From Sporosarcina psychrophila (GTDB lineage: Bacteria > Bacillota > Bacilli > Bacillales_A > Planococcaceae): a stretch of DNA of 64,000 nucleotides. This document shows, one piece after another, positions 49,456 to 59,726 of the stretch. The stretch is taken from the NCBI RefSeq assembly GCF_001590685.1, contig NZ_CP014616.1, forward strand, positions 1,363,001 through 1,427,000, given 5' to 3'. A model generated the notes under the pieces. The model saw nothing but the letters and a program-made list of their open reading frames with translations. It did not search any database and was not told the origin of the DNA. Within the stretch, counting starts at the first letter, position 1. Each line of letters starts with the position of its first letter. Both the position numbers and the translations under genes were made by a program.

Positions 49456-49484
49456 TTGACGAAGTGCATACAATGTTGTATGAT
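49456..49484 (+). promoter_or_regulatory. Sigma-A promoter of the amino acid importer
   Basis: TTGACG (49456-49461), 17-base spacer, TATGAT (49479-49484). Confidence 0.78.
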
Positions 49485-49526
49485 GCTAATAACCAAGTAA
49501 GTTAATATGAATTAAGGAGAATGGGT

Positions 49527-50366
49527 ATGAAGAAATTTAGTTTACGCGTAATTCTACTATTTACAGCAATCATTTTACTTGCTGCATGCGGAAACGCTAA
49601 TAAAGGAAATACAAGTGGTAGTGAAGAGTCTAAAGGAAACAGTGATTCAGGAAAGAAAACTGAAGATTTACTTGTGAAAATACAGGATGAAGGCAAGTTA
49701 ACAATCGGGACAGAAGGAACATATCCACCATTTACATTCCATGATGATAAAGGGGAACTTACAGGTTTTGACGTTGAAATCGCAAGAGAAATAGCGAAAC
49801 GACTCGGGGTAGAGCCTGTATTTCTAGAAACGCAATGGGATGCGATTTTCGCAGGGCTTGACTCTAAACGGTTCGATATGATTGCAAACCAAGTAGGGAT
49901 TCGTGAGGACCGTATTGAGAAATATGACTTTTCGGAACCGTACATTTCATCATCTGCAGTCCTCATTACAAATACTAGTAATAAAGATGTGACAAGCTTT
50001 GAAGATATTAAAGGGTTAAAGTCTGCGCAGTCATTAACGAGTAACTATGCAGACACTGCAAGATCTTACGAGGCTGAAATTGTGGGTGTTGAAGGATTTA
50101 ACCAAGCTATTGAGCTCATCAATTCCAAACGTGTAGATGTAACGATAAATGATAATTTATCTTTCTTAGACTTTATGAAGCATAAACCAGATGCACCTGT
50201 CCAAATTGTGGCGACAGCAGATGACGTTTCACAAAGTGGTTTAATGTTTAGAAAAGGTAATGAAACACTTGTTAACGAAGTAAATAAAGCACTAAATGCA
50301 ATGATTGAAGACGGAACATACTTAAAAATCTCCGAGAAATGGTTTGGTGAAGATGTCCTTAACTAA
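49527..50366 (+). CDS. Amino acid-binding lipoprotein
   Basis: Substrate-binding lipoprotein of a polar amino acid ABC importer. Lipobox LLAACGN, then a Ser/Lys-rich linker and a type II binding domain with [27 protein letters not shown] and [14 protein letters not shown]. It resembles cystine-binding TcyA-type proteins, but specificity cannot be read. ATG at 49527 has AAGGAG eight bases before it. Its end overlaps the permease by 14 bases. Confidence 0.9.
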   Translation: MKKFSLRVILLFTAIILLAACGNANKGNTSGSEESKGNSDSGKKTEDLLVKIQDEGKLTIGTEGTYPPFTFHDDKGELTGFDVEIAREIAKRLGVEPVFLETQWDAIFAGLDSKRFDMIANQVGIREDRIEKYDFSEPYISSSAVLITNTSNKDVTSFEDIKGLKSAQSLTSNYADTARSYEAEIVGVEGFNQAIELINSKRVDVTINDNLSFLDFMKHKPDAPVQIVATADDVSQSGLMFRKGNETLVNEVNKALNAMIEDGTYLKISEKWFGEDVLN

Positions 50367-51054
50367 TATTTTAGCTAACCCAGAGAAAGTACAAAGACTT
50401 CTAGATATTGCCCTAACATCCCTTTGGCCATTGCTGGAGGGAGCTCTTTACTATACGCTTCCTTTAACGTTTCTTTCTTTTTTCTTTGGAATTATTCTTG
50501 CAGTATTAACTGCGTTAGGAAGAATATCAACAAGCAAGCCGCTACAAATTATCGCAAGAATTTATGTATCTGCAATTCGTGGAACGCCTTTACTTGTACA
50601 ACTATTTATTTTGTTTTTCGGATTGCCAACGGTCGGAATAGTTATAGATCCATTTCCAGCCGCCGTCTTCGGATTTTCATTGAATGTAGGGGCGTATGCT
50701 TCAGAAGTGATTCGCGCAGCAATACAATCGATACCGAAGGGACAGTGGGAGGCAGCACATACGATTGGCATGAACTATACCCAAACGCTTAGGCGAATCA
50801 TTTTGCCGCAAGCAACGAGAGTATCTATCCCGCCTTTATCGAATACATTTATTAGTCTTGTGAAAGATACATCGCTGGCATCGCTTATTTTAGTGACAGA
50901 AATGTTTAGAAGGGCTCAAGAAATCGCTTCTGCAAACTATGAGTTTTTATTACTTTATACTGAAGCAGCGATTATCTACTGGCTCATTTGTTTTATCCTT
51001 TCCTTAATTCAAGACAGAATTGAACATCGGCTGGATCGATATGTGGCTAAGTGA
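50353..51054 (+). CDS. Polar amino acid ABC transporter permease
   Basis: Membrane permease of the His/Glu/Gln/Arg/opine family. About five helices, with the [17 protein letters not shown] motif typical of this family and an EAA loop ([22 protein letters not shown]) for ATPase contact. 233 residues from the ATG at 50353. Works with the flanking binding protein and ATPase. Confidence 0.93.
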   Translation: MSLTNILANPEKVQRLLDIALTSLWPLLEGALYYTLPLTFLSFFFGIILAVLTALGRISTSKPLQIIARIYVSAIRGTPLLVQLFILFFGLPTVGIVIDPFPAAVFGFSLNVGAYASEVIRAAIQSIPKGQWEAAHTIGMNYTQTLRRIILPQATRVSIPPLSNTFISLVKDTSLASLILVTEMFRRAQEIASANYEFLLLYTEAAIIYWLICFILSLIQDRIEHRLDRYVAK

Positions 51055-51089
51055 TAAGTTGAAAAAACAACTGTTAGAAGGTGCAAACT

Positions 51090-51824
51090 ATGATTTCAAT
51101 AAAAGGCTTGTATAAAAAGTTCGGGGACCTTGAAGTGTTAAAGGGAATTGATTTGGAAGTGAATAAAGGGGAAGTCGTAGTTGTCATAGGTCCATCAGGC
51201 TCTGGTAAAACGACACTGCTTAGATGTTTGAATATACTGGAAGTCCCGACAGCCGGGACTATAACCCTTGATGGCCACGAAGCAGACTTTTCTAAACGTG
51301 TAGCAAAAAAAGAAATTGACTATTTTAGAAGTGAAACAGGTATGGTGTTTCAGAATTATAATTTGTTTCCTCATAAGACTGCTCTTGAAAATGTGATGGA
51401 AGGGCCAGTCATCGTAAAAAAAGAAGCTAAAGATGTAGCACGGAAAAAAGCTGAGAACTTGTTAAATAAGGTTGGATTAGGTGATAAGTTCGACTTCTAT
51501 CCTTTTCAACTATCAGGGGGGCAGCAGCAGCGGGTAGGGATTGCAAGGGCGTTGGCATTGGAACCAAAAGTAATGCTGTTTGATGAGCCTACATCTGCGC
51601 TAGATCCTGAATTAGTCGGTGAAGTGCTGCAGGTCATGAAAGATCTTGCCAATGAAGGAATGACCATGGTTGTCGTTACACACGAAATGCGTTTTGCACA
51701 AGACGCAGCCGACGAAGTTATTTTTATAGATAATGGAAAAGTAGTTGAGCGAAATAAACCGAGCGAACTATTTACAAATCCAAAAGAAGAACGAACCCGA
51801 CAGTTTTTGAACTTAATTTCATAA
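51090..51824 (+). CDS. Polar amino acid ABC transporter ATPase
   Basis: Importer ATPase: Walker [11 protein letters not shown]-loop [13 protein letters not shown], signature [10 protein letters not shown], Walker [14 protein letters not shown]-loop VVTHEMRFA. 244 residues from the ATG at 51090, which has GAAGGTG upstream. Third gene of the operon. The TcyC/GlnQ group is its closest kind; substrate is unknown. Confidence 0.95.
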   Translation: MISIKGLYKKFGDLEVLKGIDLEVNKGEVVVVIGPSGSGKTTLLRCLNILEVPTAGTITLDGHEADFSKRVAKKEIDYFRSETGMVFQNYNLFPHKTALENVMEGPVIVKKEAKDVARKKAENLLNKVGLGDKFDFYPFQLSGGQQQRVGIARALALEPKVMLFDEPTSALDPELVGEVLQVMKDLANEGMTMVVVTHEMRFAQDAADEVIFIDNGKVVERNKPSELFTNPKEERTRQFLNLIS

Positions 51825-51951
51825 CTAAAATATACGAAAAGATAGCCGATACGCTTGGTTATCTTTTTTGTCTCAGATCGAGAACCTCGCTAAAATTGTT
51901 AACAATAGTTATGATAGAGGAGATGTTATTTTATGAAATGAGGCGATTTAC

Positions 51952-52299
51952 ATGAGTGAACAATCAAATGTAGTACTACCTAAAAAAACGTGTACGATTG
52001 AAAAGCTAGTTACGATACCCAAAGATGTTAAAAAAGTGCTGAATGGCGAAAAGACAGCTACTCGCCGTAATGGTGTTTATGCAGATCTTGGTGAAATTAT
52101 GGTACTCGACGGTAAAGAGTTTAAAGTAGATACAATTTATTCACAGACGCTCGGCGAAATGACGGACGAACATGCACAACAAGAAGGTTACACAACGATG
52201 GAAGAATACAAACAATCTATTCTCGCGATGCATGATAAAATGCCATGGTTACCGGCGATGAGTGTTTGGGTGCATGAATATAGCCCAGTAGAGAAATGA
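51952..52299 (+). CDS. ASCH-domain protein
   Basis: A 115-residue protein resembling the ASCH/PUA-like YqfB group: LNGEKTATRRNGVYADLGEIMVLDGKEFKV gives the conserved (G)EKTATRR segment and the short beta-barrel core. ASCH domains bind RNA and are proposed to act in RNA processing or as hydrolases (some degrade N4-acetylcytidine). GAGGCGA ribosome site. The following membrane protein starts nine bases later. Confidence 0.78.
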   Translation: MSEQSNVVLPKKTCTIEKLVTIPKDVKKVLNGEKTATRRNGVYADLGEIMVLDGKEFKVDTIYSQTLGEMTDEHAQQEGYTTMEEYKQSILAMHDKMPWLPAMSVWVHEYSPVEK

Positions 52300-52307
52300 T
52301 GTTCTGA

Positions 52308-52751
52308 ATGAATTCAGGAATCTATGGCGCGATTGTCTTTTTGCATGTTATCAGTGCTGTCCTTGCCATAGGTCCATTATTTCTATTGATGCCGATTATT
52401 AAGCGAGTGCGTGGCGTTGAAACGGACATTGAGCAAGTCTACTTGTCTATTATCAATGTCATCATTCGCTTGGTCATGCATGCAGGACATGTTCTCGTCT
52501 ACACGGGTGTCCTTCTATTGGTATTTGGACCTTGGCCATGGTATACGTCATGGGTAATCATGACGCTTGCTGTTTTGCTACTATCTGGAGTTTTCCTAGC
52601 AAGAGGATTTACGGTTGTGCTACGAAGATTTAAGAATCCAGATGCTGATAAAAATAAGATACTTGATCGTTTAAATGGTACTTCATGGCTCTATATCGGC
52701 CTTATGCTAATCATGCTCTGGCTCATGGTTCAAAAACCGATGCTTTGGTAG
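52308..52751 (+). CDS. Four-helix membrane protein, DUF2269-like
   Basis: A 147-residue integral membrane protein with helices at about 5-27, 50-75, 80-103 and 125-145; an intracellular basic loop reads RRFKNPDADKNK. FLHVISAVLAIGP near the start is typical of small DUF2269-type proteins. Function unknown. It lies close behind the ASCH gene and ends at a terminator. Confidence 0.7.
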   Translation: MNSGIYGAIVFLHVISAVLAIGPLFLLMPIIKRVRGVETDIEQVYLSIINVIIRLVMHAGHVLVYTGVLLLVFGPWPWYTSWVIMTLAVLLLSGVFLARGFTVVLRRFKNPDADKNKILDRLNGTSWLYIGLMLIMLWLMVQKPMLW

Positions 52752-52770
52752 ATAACCCGCGATACATAGG

Positions 52771-52805
52771 AAAAGACATGCATCTAACTGGTGCATGTCT
52801 TTTTT
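52771..52805 (+). terminator. Intrinsic terminator
   Basis: AAAAGACATGCA pairs with TGCATGTCTTTTT. Confidence 0.85.
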
Positions 52806-53009
52806 GATATTTAATTCTACAAGCATTTTGACATAGCTTATGGCAACCGATGAAACTAGAATGGCAAGTACGCGAACTGTCATAGCGATCGTCAAAACTG
52901 TTGGGATGAGTCAACCTATAACTACTTGCAGGGAAAGCAGGCACATTATTTCATATTTTCGACTCCTTTTTGAAAGTAGTTCGTCTAGTAAGGGTGAGGG
53001 GGCGGGGCA

Positions 53010-53519
53010 GTGGGGCAAAGTCTAGAACAGCTTTATGTAGAATATAGTGATCGCATTTATCGATATATCTTTTTACAAGTCCGTCAGAAGGAGTTGGCGG
53101 AAGATCTGACCCAAGAAACTTTTTATAGAGCGTTCAAAAATATTCATACGTTCAATAAACAAGCTAGTATGTCGACATGGCTTTTGAAGATAGCTAGAAA
53201 TGCTACGTATGATCATTTCAGGCGGAAAAGGATCATTCGATTTTTCAGTCTTGATAAAGAGGTAAGTGTGGATACAAGCAATCTTTCGCCGGAAGATGAA
53301 TTACTGAAAAAAGATCTGAATACAAGGTTGTACAATGCACTAACTAGTTTGAAGCCAACCTATCGTGACGTCCTTATTTTACGGAAAATCAACGAAAGCT
53401 CGATCAAAGAAACAGCATATATCTTAGGGTGGACTGAGACAAAGGTGAAATCCACAATGTCGCGGGCATTTGCTGCGCTGAAAAAAGAAATGTACAGAAT
53501 GGAGGGGGCGAACGGATGA
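53010..53519 (+). CDS. ECF sigma factor, SigX/SigM-like
   Basis: A 169-residue group IV sigma factor. Region 2 (about 12-75) has the LYVEYSDRIYRYIF, ELAEDLTQETFYRAF and TWLLKIARNATYDHFRR blocks; region 4 (about 110-160) has LKPTYRDVLILRKINESSIKETAYILGWTETKVKSTMSRA. The GTG start follows GTGAGGGGGCGGGG. Its stop overlaps the ATG of the next gene (ATGA), the usual arrangement for an ECF factor and its anti-sigma. The upstream 200 bases hold no clear autoregulatory ECF promoter. Confidence 0.9.
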   Translation: MGQSLEQLYVEYSDRIYRYIFLQVRQKELAEDLTQETFYRAFKNIHTFNKQASMSTWLLKIARNATYDHFRRKRIIRFFSLDKEVSVDTSNLSPEDELLKKDLNTRLYNALTSLKPTYRDVLILRKINESSIKETAYILGWTETKVKSTMSRAFAALKKEMYRMEGANG

Positions 53520-54304
53520 ATGGCTTCGATGAATTTGATGGTGAGTTTAATGAGTTGAAGGATGTTGATAGATCAGAAACTGATCGAATGATTAGTTTGG
53601 AAAAAGTCATTGCTAAAAGTGGGGAAAAGAAATTTAACATGCTCCCACTAATTTTTTCTAGCTTTGCCATCTTTGCTGTTGGACTATTTTTAATGATGAC
53701 GATTAAAGAGTATACATCTGAAGTTGAAAGTCAGAAAACAATCATTGATGATCAAACCGTCCCCGAAATTCCAATTGTCGAAGTAGAGTCAAATATGATC
53801 ACTGTAGAATACGGAATAGATAATATGGACAAAGGAAATCGCGATTATGAAACAATAGGTACTGGAAAAAGAATTGTAGTAGAGCCGGGAGTCTCAGGAT
53901 TTCAACGCGGGGACGTTATTTATTTTACAACACCGAAGTATTCAAATGGAAATCCAAATTTAAATCTAGCAGGAAATTATATATCAAGAGTTGTGGGCTT
54001 ACCAGGTGAGAGAATTGAAATTAGAGAAGGTCAGGTATATATTGATGAAATGAAACTAGAGTCTTTTTATTCATTTCCAACCGTAAGAGGAATGAATAAG
54101 GAAAAGTATTTGGAAACAGTCGATTCTCAAAATTCCTCTATGACTGAAGAAGACTTTGAAGAAAGCATGGAAACCATTTTAGTACCAGAAGGCACAGTAT
54201 TTGTGCTGGGGGACCAGTGGTGGAGAAGTATAGACAGCCGTCACTTCGGATCTTTATCATTAAGTCAAGTGGAAGGGAAAGTAATAGGATATGGAATTGA
54301 ATAA
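53516..54304 (+). CDS. Membrane protein with catalytically dead signal peptidase I domain (putative anti-sigma)
   Basis: 262 residues: acidic cytoplasmic segment (1-40), one helix (about 42-63), then an extracytoplasmic S26/LepB-like domain (about 92-262). Boxes are recognisable: FQRGDVIYF (129-137), YISRVVGLPGE (155-165), VFVLGDQWWRSIDSR (228-242). Active signal peptidases have Ser in GxSMxPT and Lys in Y(V/I)KR. Here the first aligns with Asn103-Met104 (GIDNM) and the second with Ser157 (ISRVVG), so the dyad is gone. Gene overlap with an ECF sigma factor and the topology suggest an anti-sigma factor with a pseudo-peptidase sensor; inference. Confidence 0.8.
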   Translation: MNGFDEFDGEFNELKDVDRSETDRMISLEKVIAKSGEKKFNMLPLIFSSFAIFAVGLFLMMTIKEYTSEVESQKTIIDDQTVPEIPIVEVESNMITVEYGIDNMDKGNRDYETIGTGKRIVVEPGVSGFQRGDVIYFTTPKYSNGNPNLNLAGNYISRVVGLPGERIEIREGQVYIDEMKLESFYSFPTVRGMNKEKYLETVDSQNSSMTEEDFEESMETILVPEGTVFVLGDQWWRSIDSRHFGSLSLSQVEGKVIGYGIE

Positions 54305-54376
54305 TAAAAAACGATACTAGATAGCCTATTATTCAGGGGATTAGACAGGGTTTAAATATAAATCATCTGTAATTGA

Positions 54377-54420
54377 AAAAAGCTCACCAAGTCACATTAA
54401 TTGTGATTTGGTGAGCTTTT
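54377..54420. terminator. Bidirectional terminator
   Basis: AAAAGCTCACCAAGTCAC pairs with GTGATTTGGTGAGCTTTT, with A- and T-tracts on both sides; it can end both the sigma operon and ypdA. Confidence 0.88.
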
Positions 54421-54424
54421 AACA

Positions 54425-55414
54425 TCATAAGTTACTTTGAACATAGGACAGACGTTGTGCAATTTCATTTGCAATTTTCATGCCATGAAAGCGTCCGTCT
54501 TCAATGTAAACACGATTTGTAATGCCACCCGTTACAACGCCAGAAAGAAAAACGTTCTTGACATTTGATTCATATGTCTCTTGATTAAAGGAAGGAACTA
54601 ATGAAGAGAGGTCGGTTTGAATTCCAATGCTTTGAAGCAGTGAAATATTGGGTTGATAACCGATGAGGGAAAATACATAGTCATTTTGAAGTGTAACTGT
54701 TCCGTCAGAAGAGTTTATGCGAATAGTTGATTCATCGATAGCAGCAATACTGGAATTGGGATGAAAATCAATTTTTCCTTTTTTAAGAAGGTTACGCATA
54801 TCTAATAACAACGATGGTTTAATGCCTTCTAAGACAGTTTCTCCGCGATGCACAAGTGTAACATGCGCTCCGTTACGATAAAGATCAATAGCCGCTTCAA
54901 TTGCTGAATTTTTACCACCAACAACTGTAACATGTTGTCCATAATAGAGGTGACCTTCTTTATAGTAATGTGATACCTTCGCTAAATTATCTCCGTCTAC
55001 ACCTAGTTGTCTTGGCGTATCGAAAATTCCTGTTGCAATAACAATCATCTTCGCTTCGTAAGGAATGGTGTTGCCATTACGATCTTCTGTGTGGACAGTA
55101 AAGGATGCTGCATTCTTTGAAATAGAATTAACCTTTTGATAGCACTTAATATTAATTTCTTGTCTCTCAGTTACAAGACGATAATATTTTAATAGTTCAG
55201 TTCGATTTGGACGGACATCTTGAGATAGGAATGGAATGTTGCCGATTTCTAAGCGGTCAGAAGTACTATAGAAAGTCATGTGTAATGGACAGTTGACAAT
55301 GGAATTGACAATCGCCTCTTTTTCAATAATCACATAAGAAAGTCCTTTTTCTTGTAGAGCAAGACCCGTTGATAAGCCACACGGACCACCGCCAATAATA
55401 ACAACATCATACAT
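54425..55414 (-). CDS. ypdA: YpdA-family bacillithiol disulfide reductase
   Basis: FAD/NADPH pyridine nucleotide-disulfide oxidoreductase proposed to reduce bacillithiol disulfide (Bdr). The FAD-binding GxGxxG at the N-terminus is IIGGGPCGLSTGL with the conserved Cys14-type residue; the second Rossmann motif is VVGGKNSAIEAA. The C-terminal part has FLSGVVTGGITNRVYIEDGR. 329 residues. AGGAGG ribosome site. Its presence suggests a bacillithiol-using organism. Confidence 0.92.
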   Translation of the reverse strand: MYDVVIIGGGPCGLSTGLALQEKGLSYVIIEKEAIVNSIVNCPLHMTFYSTSDRLEIGNIPFLSQDVRPNRTELLKYYRLVTERQEINIKCYQKVNSISKNAASFTVHTEDRNGNTIPYEAKMIVIATGIFDTPRQLGVDGDNLAKVSHYYKEGHLYYGQHVTVVGGKNSAIEAAIDLYRNGAHVTLVHRGETVLEGIKPSLLLDMRNLLKKGKIDFHPNSSIAAIDESTIRINSSDGTVTLQNDYVFSLIGYQPNISLLQSIGIQTDLSSLVPSFNQETYESNVKNVFLSGVVTGGITNRVYIEDGRFHGMKIANEIAQRLSYVQSNL

Positions 55415-55573
55415 ACAATAAATATCCTCCTTAAAGTTTTACATAAACAATGGTTAAAAGCATTAATTTTTTAGGAATGTTGCATGCATGAATAATGCAA
55501 CAATGCTGTATAAGCCTTGCCCGTTAGTATGCTCAGACGAGTGGGAAGAAATACTTAATTAATTGTATATAAC

Positions 55574-55819
55574 TTGTTTTACGCACTGGAAAAGGAGTTA
55601 ATATATTTTGCTAGCGAACTATCCTATAAAACCTTGCCTCATTCAGACATACCGAGCATGAAAGGTTTGCATGATTTAGGTGATACAGCAAGACTTCTAT
55701 ACGATTTTCATGCAATAACTGGACAATGGGAAGAAAGCAAAGCACAAAACGAGAAAAATCACCTTGATTTAGCAAAGGAATTAAAAAACAGTGGAAGCTA
55801 TGATTATATAGTGAATTAG
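55574..55819 (+). CDS. Hypothetical short protein, doubtful
   Basis: An 81-codon frame with a hydrophilic, helix-like product (HDLGDTARLLYDFHAITGQWEE). The start is uncertain: only a TTG at 55574 lies near the beginning and the AAAAGGAG at 55593-55600 sits inside the frame. It could be the tail of a decayed gene. No family recognised. Confidence 0.35.
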   Translation: MFYALEKELIYFASELSYKTLPHSDIPSMKGLHDLGDTARLLYDFHAITGQWEESKAQNEKNHLDLAKELKNSGSYDYIVN

Positions 55820-56236
55820 CTGTAAGAAAACGGAAATTAAAAAGAGGGGATAGTACTTGGAGTTTTCATAATAGGATTAAAAGATGAGTTGTTGAAAGTA
55901 GAAGAAAATAATAGCATTAGGGGTGATTGTAAGGGGAAGATAGTGTCTGCAAAGTAACACAATAGCCATTTGAAATGATTTTTTATTCGACAAACAGAGC
56001 ATCGTTATTAAAAATGAGGAGTTTCTGGGGCTCGACCTCTTCATATTGTTCACATGAAAGCATAGGTGAGTTGAAAAGTAGATTATTCTGAAACTTAATA
56101 GAAACTACTAAATAGATGGAGTATAATAACAAGTATTCGTGATTATAAGTCAAGATTAAAGTTGTATACTTCACTATTAAATTGAAAATTCTTAAGTTTT
56201 TTGGGCTATCTAAATTATGAAAAAAGGGGATAATTA
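55820..56236. other. Intergenic region with a possible gene remnant
   Basis: No convincing gene. One frame from about 55857 reads LGVFIIGLKDELLKVEENN and ends at 55956 without a usable start codon, suggesting decay. The rest is AT-rich, leading to an AAGGGGATAA ribosome site for the S66 peptidase. Confidence 0.3.
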
Positions 56237-57229
56237 ATGATGAAACGATTAGAAAAGGGAGATACAATCGGTATATTCACACCATCTTCACCCGCAACTG
56301 TTACTGCGTTGCAACGTTTTGAACGTGCAAAAGCATTTTTAGAATCAAAAGGGTTTGTTATTGTAGAAGGTAAATTGACAGGACAGTCTGATGTTTATCG
56401 TTCTGGTTCACCTAAAGCACGCGCAGATGAACTAAATGAGCTATTAAGAGATCCGAATATAAAGATGATTATGTCCACAATTGGTGGCACGAACTCTAAT
56501 AGCATGCTGCCATATATTGATTATGAAGCATTTAAGCAAAATCCAAAGCTAGTCGTTGGGTATTCTGATGCAACGGTTATTTTACTCGCCCTTTATGCAA
56601 AAACAGGTATCTCAACATATTATGGACCTGCTTTAATTCCTTCGTTCGGTGAATTTGAACCACTAGTAAATGATACTTATCAATATTTCGAACAATATTT
56701 TATGAAAGAGACAGAGCTACCTTATGAAGTGCCAATGTCTCCATTTTGGTCTGATGAGCCTGTGAACTGGTTAGAAAAAACGACAGAGAAAACGCTTTTT
56801 AATAATAAGTGGGTGACTGGACATAGTGGTGTTGCAGAAGGACGATTAATAGGTGGCAATGTGAATTCGATGTATGGATTTATTGGCTCTTCTTATTTCC
56901 CTACAATTAAACAAGGCGATATTTTATTAATTGAGGATTGTATGAAAAATGCCTCAATTGTTGAGAAGAATTTTGCAATGCTAAAAGTGCAAGGTTTTTT
57001 TGATAAAGTTGCTGGTATTATTTTAGGTAAACATGAACAGTATGATGATTTAGGTACTGGCAAGCAGCCATTGGACTTACTGATAGAGCAATTAGATGGG
57101 ATGGATATTCCCATTTTAGCTGAGTTCGATACGTGCCACACCCACCCAATGCATCCATTAGCTATTGGGAAACAAGTGAAGTTAGATACAGGTGCCAAAA
57201 AAGTATTTTGCACGGAAAAATGGTTGTGA
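56237..57229 (+). CDS. S66-family LD-carboxypeptidase / MccF-like peptidase
   Basis: Cytosolic serine peptidase of family S66, which cleaves tetrapeptides of murein recycling (LdcA) or microcin C-like nucleotide peptides (MccF). The nucleophile Ser is in STIGGTNSNSML; the Glu and His of the Ser-Glu-His triad are indicated by LLIEDCMKNAS and CHTHPMHPLAIG. GYSDATVILLALY is the family's second block. 330 residues. The two adjacent ATG codons at 56237/56240 both have a good ribosome site. MccF-type immunity is possible but substrate is unknown. Confidence 0.85.
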   Translation: MMKRLEKGDTIGIFTPSSPATVTALQRFERAKAFLESKGFVIVEGKLTGQSDVYRSGSPKARADELNELLRDPNIKMIMSTIGGTNSNSMLPYIDYEAFKQNPKLVVGYSDATVILLALYAKTGISTYYGPALIPSFGEFEPLVNDTYQYFEQYFMKETELPYEVPMSPFWSDEPVNWLEKTTEKTLFNNKWVTGHSGVAEGRLIGGNVNSMYGFIGSSYFPTIKQGDILLIEDCMKNASIVEKNFAMLKVQGFFDKVAGIILGKHEQYDDLGTGKQPLDLLIEQLDGMDIPILAEFDTCHTHPMHPLAIGKQVKLDTGAKKVFCTEKWL

Positions 57230-57795
57230 AATTTTCAGTATCTAAAATTTTTGTTTAACAGAAATAGAAATATTTTTTGAAAAAAAGCAATAACAATAGA
57301 TTGATTATTGAAATGTTGAATTATGTAATTTGTTGTTTATTGCACCAAATGGGCAGGTTAGTGGAAAAAAGTAAAAATGCTCAATAGTAAAAGGGCAAGA
57401 TAGATCTGATGAAACAGGATAAACAAATAGATAGGTCGAGCAAGCTATTCGCATTTTTATATAGCGTTTTCATAGTAGCACCTTTCTATAGCATATCAGG
57501 CATTGCTTCTTACCTGGAAGAATAAAGGTTGAAGTTGCCAGAAATGAGAATACTTTTGATATTGAAATTTCCAGCAATGCTATCCTTGAAAAGAATTTGA
57601 TGTAACAATTTAAAACAGCAGAAAATAAATATGGTCGGGGGAGTAAAGGTACTATTTTTCTTTTTCAACCAATGACTATATACTAGTTTGGGTGTTTTGA
57701 AAGCAGGACATTAAGCGGTGTCACTATACTACTCTATGAATCTTTTGGTACTTCATATTGCCATCTATTAGACTATGTGGTATATTTTTTGATGG
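57230..57795. other. Intergenic region with a possible small frame
   Basis: About 560 bases before the riboswitch. A 38-codon frame at 57409-57525 (MKQDKQIDRSSKLF, then a hydrophobic stretch) lacks a strong ribosome site. No known repeat seen. Possibly decayed coding sequence. Confidence 0.3.
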
Positions 57796-57876
57796 TTATA
57801 GGCAAACCTATTGAAAAGTAGGGACGCAAAGCTACAGGTCTAAAGTAATTATTACTATGACGGCTGAGCTGCTCAA
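57793..57876 (+). promoter_or_regulatory. Cyclic di-GMP-I riboswitch (GEMM)
   Basis: The sequence contains the GEMM-I core in order: GGCAAACC, a GAAA-capped stem (TATTGAAAAGTA), GGGACGCAAAGC, ACAGGTCTAAAG, and a second arm ending CTATGACGGCTGAGCTGC. The GAAA tetraloop and the CTAA / TATG receptor halves are present. It lies upstream of a chemoreceptor gene, a common target of this class. Confidence 0.85.
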
Positions 57877-57882
57877 GAAACG

Positions 57883-57940
57883 CTAGATAATAGTCTAGTT
57901 TTTTTATTTGCCTATTTCATTGTGAAATGGGCCTTTTTTT
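57883..57940 (+). terminator. Two consecutive terminators after the riboswitch
   Basis: First hairpin CTAGA/TCTAG (57883-57898) plus seven T; second hairpin GCCTATTTCA (57910-57919) / TGAAATGGGC (57923-57932) plus CTTTTTTT. They form a plausible transcription-control platform for the c-di-GMP aptamer. Confidence 0.75.
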
Positions 57941-57986
57941 ATGTGTAAAGAAAGATACAAAAATTGAAGAGGAGGAAATAATTATT

Positions 57987-59726
57987 ATGCGTTTTTTTAA
58001 AAACATGTCATTAAAGTATAAGCTTTTACTTACAGTTTCTATTATTGTTTTAGCACTTTTTACTGTTCTAACGACACAAAGTATTTCTCAATTGAATGGC
58101 CAGTTAGAAAATGACCTAGAACAAGAGTTAAAAAGTGTTGGCTTATTAACAGCCATGAACCTAGATTCCGAAGATATAGATGGTCTATTGAAAGTTCAAG
58201 GGGAAGACGATCCTGAATTTTTGAAAATGCAAAGTACCTTGGATGGCATAAGGGAAGAACAAGGAATCATGTTTTGGAGTTATATATGGGAGATGGAGGA
58301 TAATGGCGTCACTCCTATCGGCTATACGGAAAATTTGAATGAAGCGTATGAAGCGGGGGAATTGTTTACTGATCTTGCTCCTGTTCATGTAGATACTGCT
58401 AAGCTTGCGATTAAAAATGATCAATCAGAGGTAACAAGCATCTTTGAGGACTCATTCGGATCATGGCGAACAGTTTTCAGCCCTCTTAAAGATGAAAGCG
58501 GAAATACAATTGCAGTGTTAGGAATTGATTATTCTGCGGATTATATTGATACCATCATTAAAAAAAGTGTTACAAAACAGATTATTATTGCAGTAATCGG
58601 AATTTCAATCTTATTAGTATTGCTGTATTTTACAATTGATCGGCTTCTATTACCACTTAAAAAAGTGGTCATTGTTGCAGACCAAGTGGCAAATGGAGAA
58701 TTGAACGATGTGGATCTCCAGATTACAAATGATGAAGTTGGACAACTTTCACAATCGATAAAAACAATGGTTTCAAATTTGCAACATGTCATATTAAACA
58801 TTAGAAATACATCTGATCACGTTGCATCATCAGCTAATCAGCTAACTATGAATGCGACAGAATCGTATATTAGTTCAACAAACGTTTCGAAAGAAATGAA
58901 GAATATCGCTCAAAATGCTGAAACTTCTTTGGTGATGACTGAAGAAACAGCAGCTGCAATGGAAGAAACAGCAGGTGGCATACAACAAATCGCTGATTCA
59001 GCCAATACGGCTTCTGAATCGTCTCTGACAGCCTCAATTGCTGCTGAACAAGGAAATAAGGTTGTCCAACAGGTGATTGATCAAATGCAATTAATTAATA
59101 CATCTGTAGAACAAATAGAGGAAACTATTAATGGTTTACATGCTAATTCTAATAAGATTAGCGACATTGTGAACATTATTACTGCTATAGCAGAGCAAAC
59201 AAATTTGTTAGCACTAAACGCTGCTATTGAAGCAGCCAGAGCTGGTGAGCATGGTAAAGGATTTGCTGTCGTTGCAGATGAAGTAAGGCGTTTAGCTGAA
59301 CAATCATCTCAGTCGGCTAAAGAGATTTTCCAACTAATTCATATGATTCAAACGGATTCTAATGCATCTGTAACCGTGATGGAAAAAGGAAAAGAAGACG
59401 TAAGAGTGGGAATGGATTATACGAATGAAGTAGGCGAGATATTTAAAAGGATTGTACAATCTGCAGATGAAGTCGCAGATCAAATCCGGGAAATTTCTGC
59501 TGCATCTCAAGAAATTTCTGCATCCTCTGAAGAAGTAGTCGCATCCGTTAATAATATTAAGAAAACATCTCAACAATCTACCGAGTTTTCATTGAATGTC
59601 TCACAAGCTACACAAGAACAATTGGTGTCGATGCAAGAAGTGAAAGAAGCATCTGCTTCATTAGGCCAAACTGCGGAGAAGCTGCAGTCCCTAATTACAA
59701 ACTTTAAATTGGAGAGTGAAGATTAA
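57987..59726 (+). CDS. Methyl-accepting chemotaxis protein
   Basis: Chemoreceptor of about 579 residues: helices at about 10-30 and 195-215, an extracellular Cache-like sensor (about 31-190), HAMP (about 215-270), and a signalling tip ([34 protein letters not shown], standard). The ATG at 57987 is supported by GAGGAGG; the upstream in-frame extension to 57927 would start inside the terminator. Last base overlaps the SDR start. First gene of a riboswitch-controlled operon. Confidence 0.93.
   Translation: MRFFKNMSLKYKLLLTVSIIVLALFTVLTTQSISQLNGQLENDLEQELKSVGLLTAMNLDSEDIDGLLKVQGEDDPEFLKMQSTLDGIREEQGIMFWSYIWEMEDNGVTPIGYTENLNEAYEAGELFTDLAPVHVDTAKLAIKNDQSEVTSIFEDSFGSWRTVFSPLKDESGNTIAVLGIDYSADYIDTIIKKSVTKQIIIAVIGISILLVLLYFTIDRLLLPLKKVVIVADQVANGELNDVDLQITNDEVGQLSQSIKTMVSNLQHVILNIRNTSDHVASSANQLTMNATESYISSTNVSKEMKNIAQNAETSLVMTEETAAAMEETAGGIQQIADSANTASESSLTASIAAEQGNKVVQQVIDQMQLINTSVEQIEETINGLHANSNKISDIVNIITAIAEQTNLLALNAAIEAARAGEHGKGFAVVADEVRRLAEQSSQSAKEIFQLIHMIQTDSNASVTVMEKGKEDVRVGMDYTNEVGEIFKRIVQSADEVADQIREISAASQEISASSEEVVASVNNIKKTSQQSTEFSLNVSQATQEQLVSMQEVKEASASLGQTAEKLQSLITNFKLESED

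Noticed and set aside
52975..52990. Autoregulatory ECF promoter before the sigma gene
   Set aside because: A CGTC-like -10 is present, but no AAC -35 lies 16-17 bases upstream.
52840..53025. 61-codon ORF before the ECF sigma gene
   Set aside because: Overlaps the sigma start region, has no ribosome site, and the product resembles no protein.
57409..57525. 38-residue membrane peptide gene
   Set aside because: Only a weak ribosome site and no promoter or neighbour support; kept as a remark in the intergenic entry.
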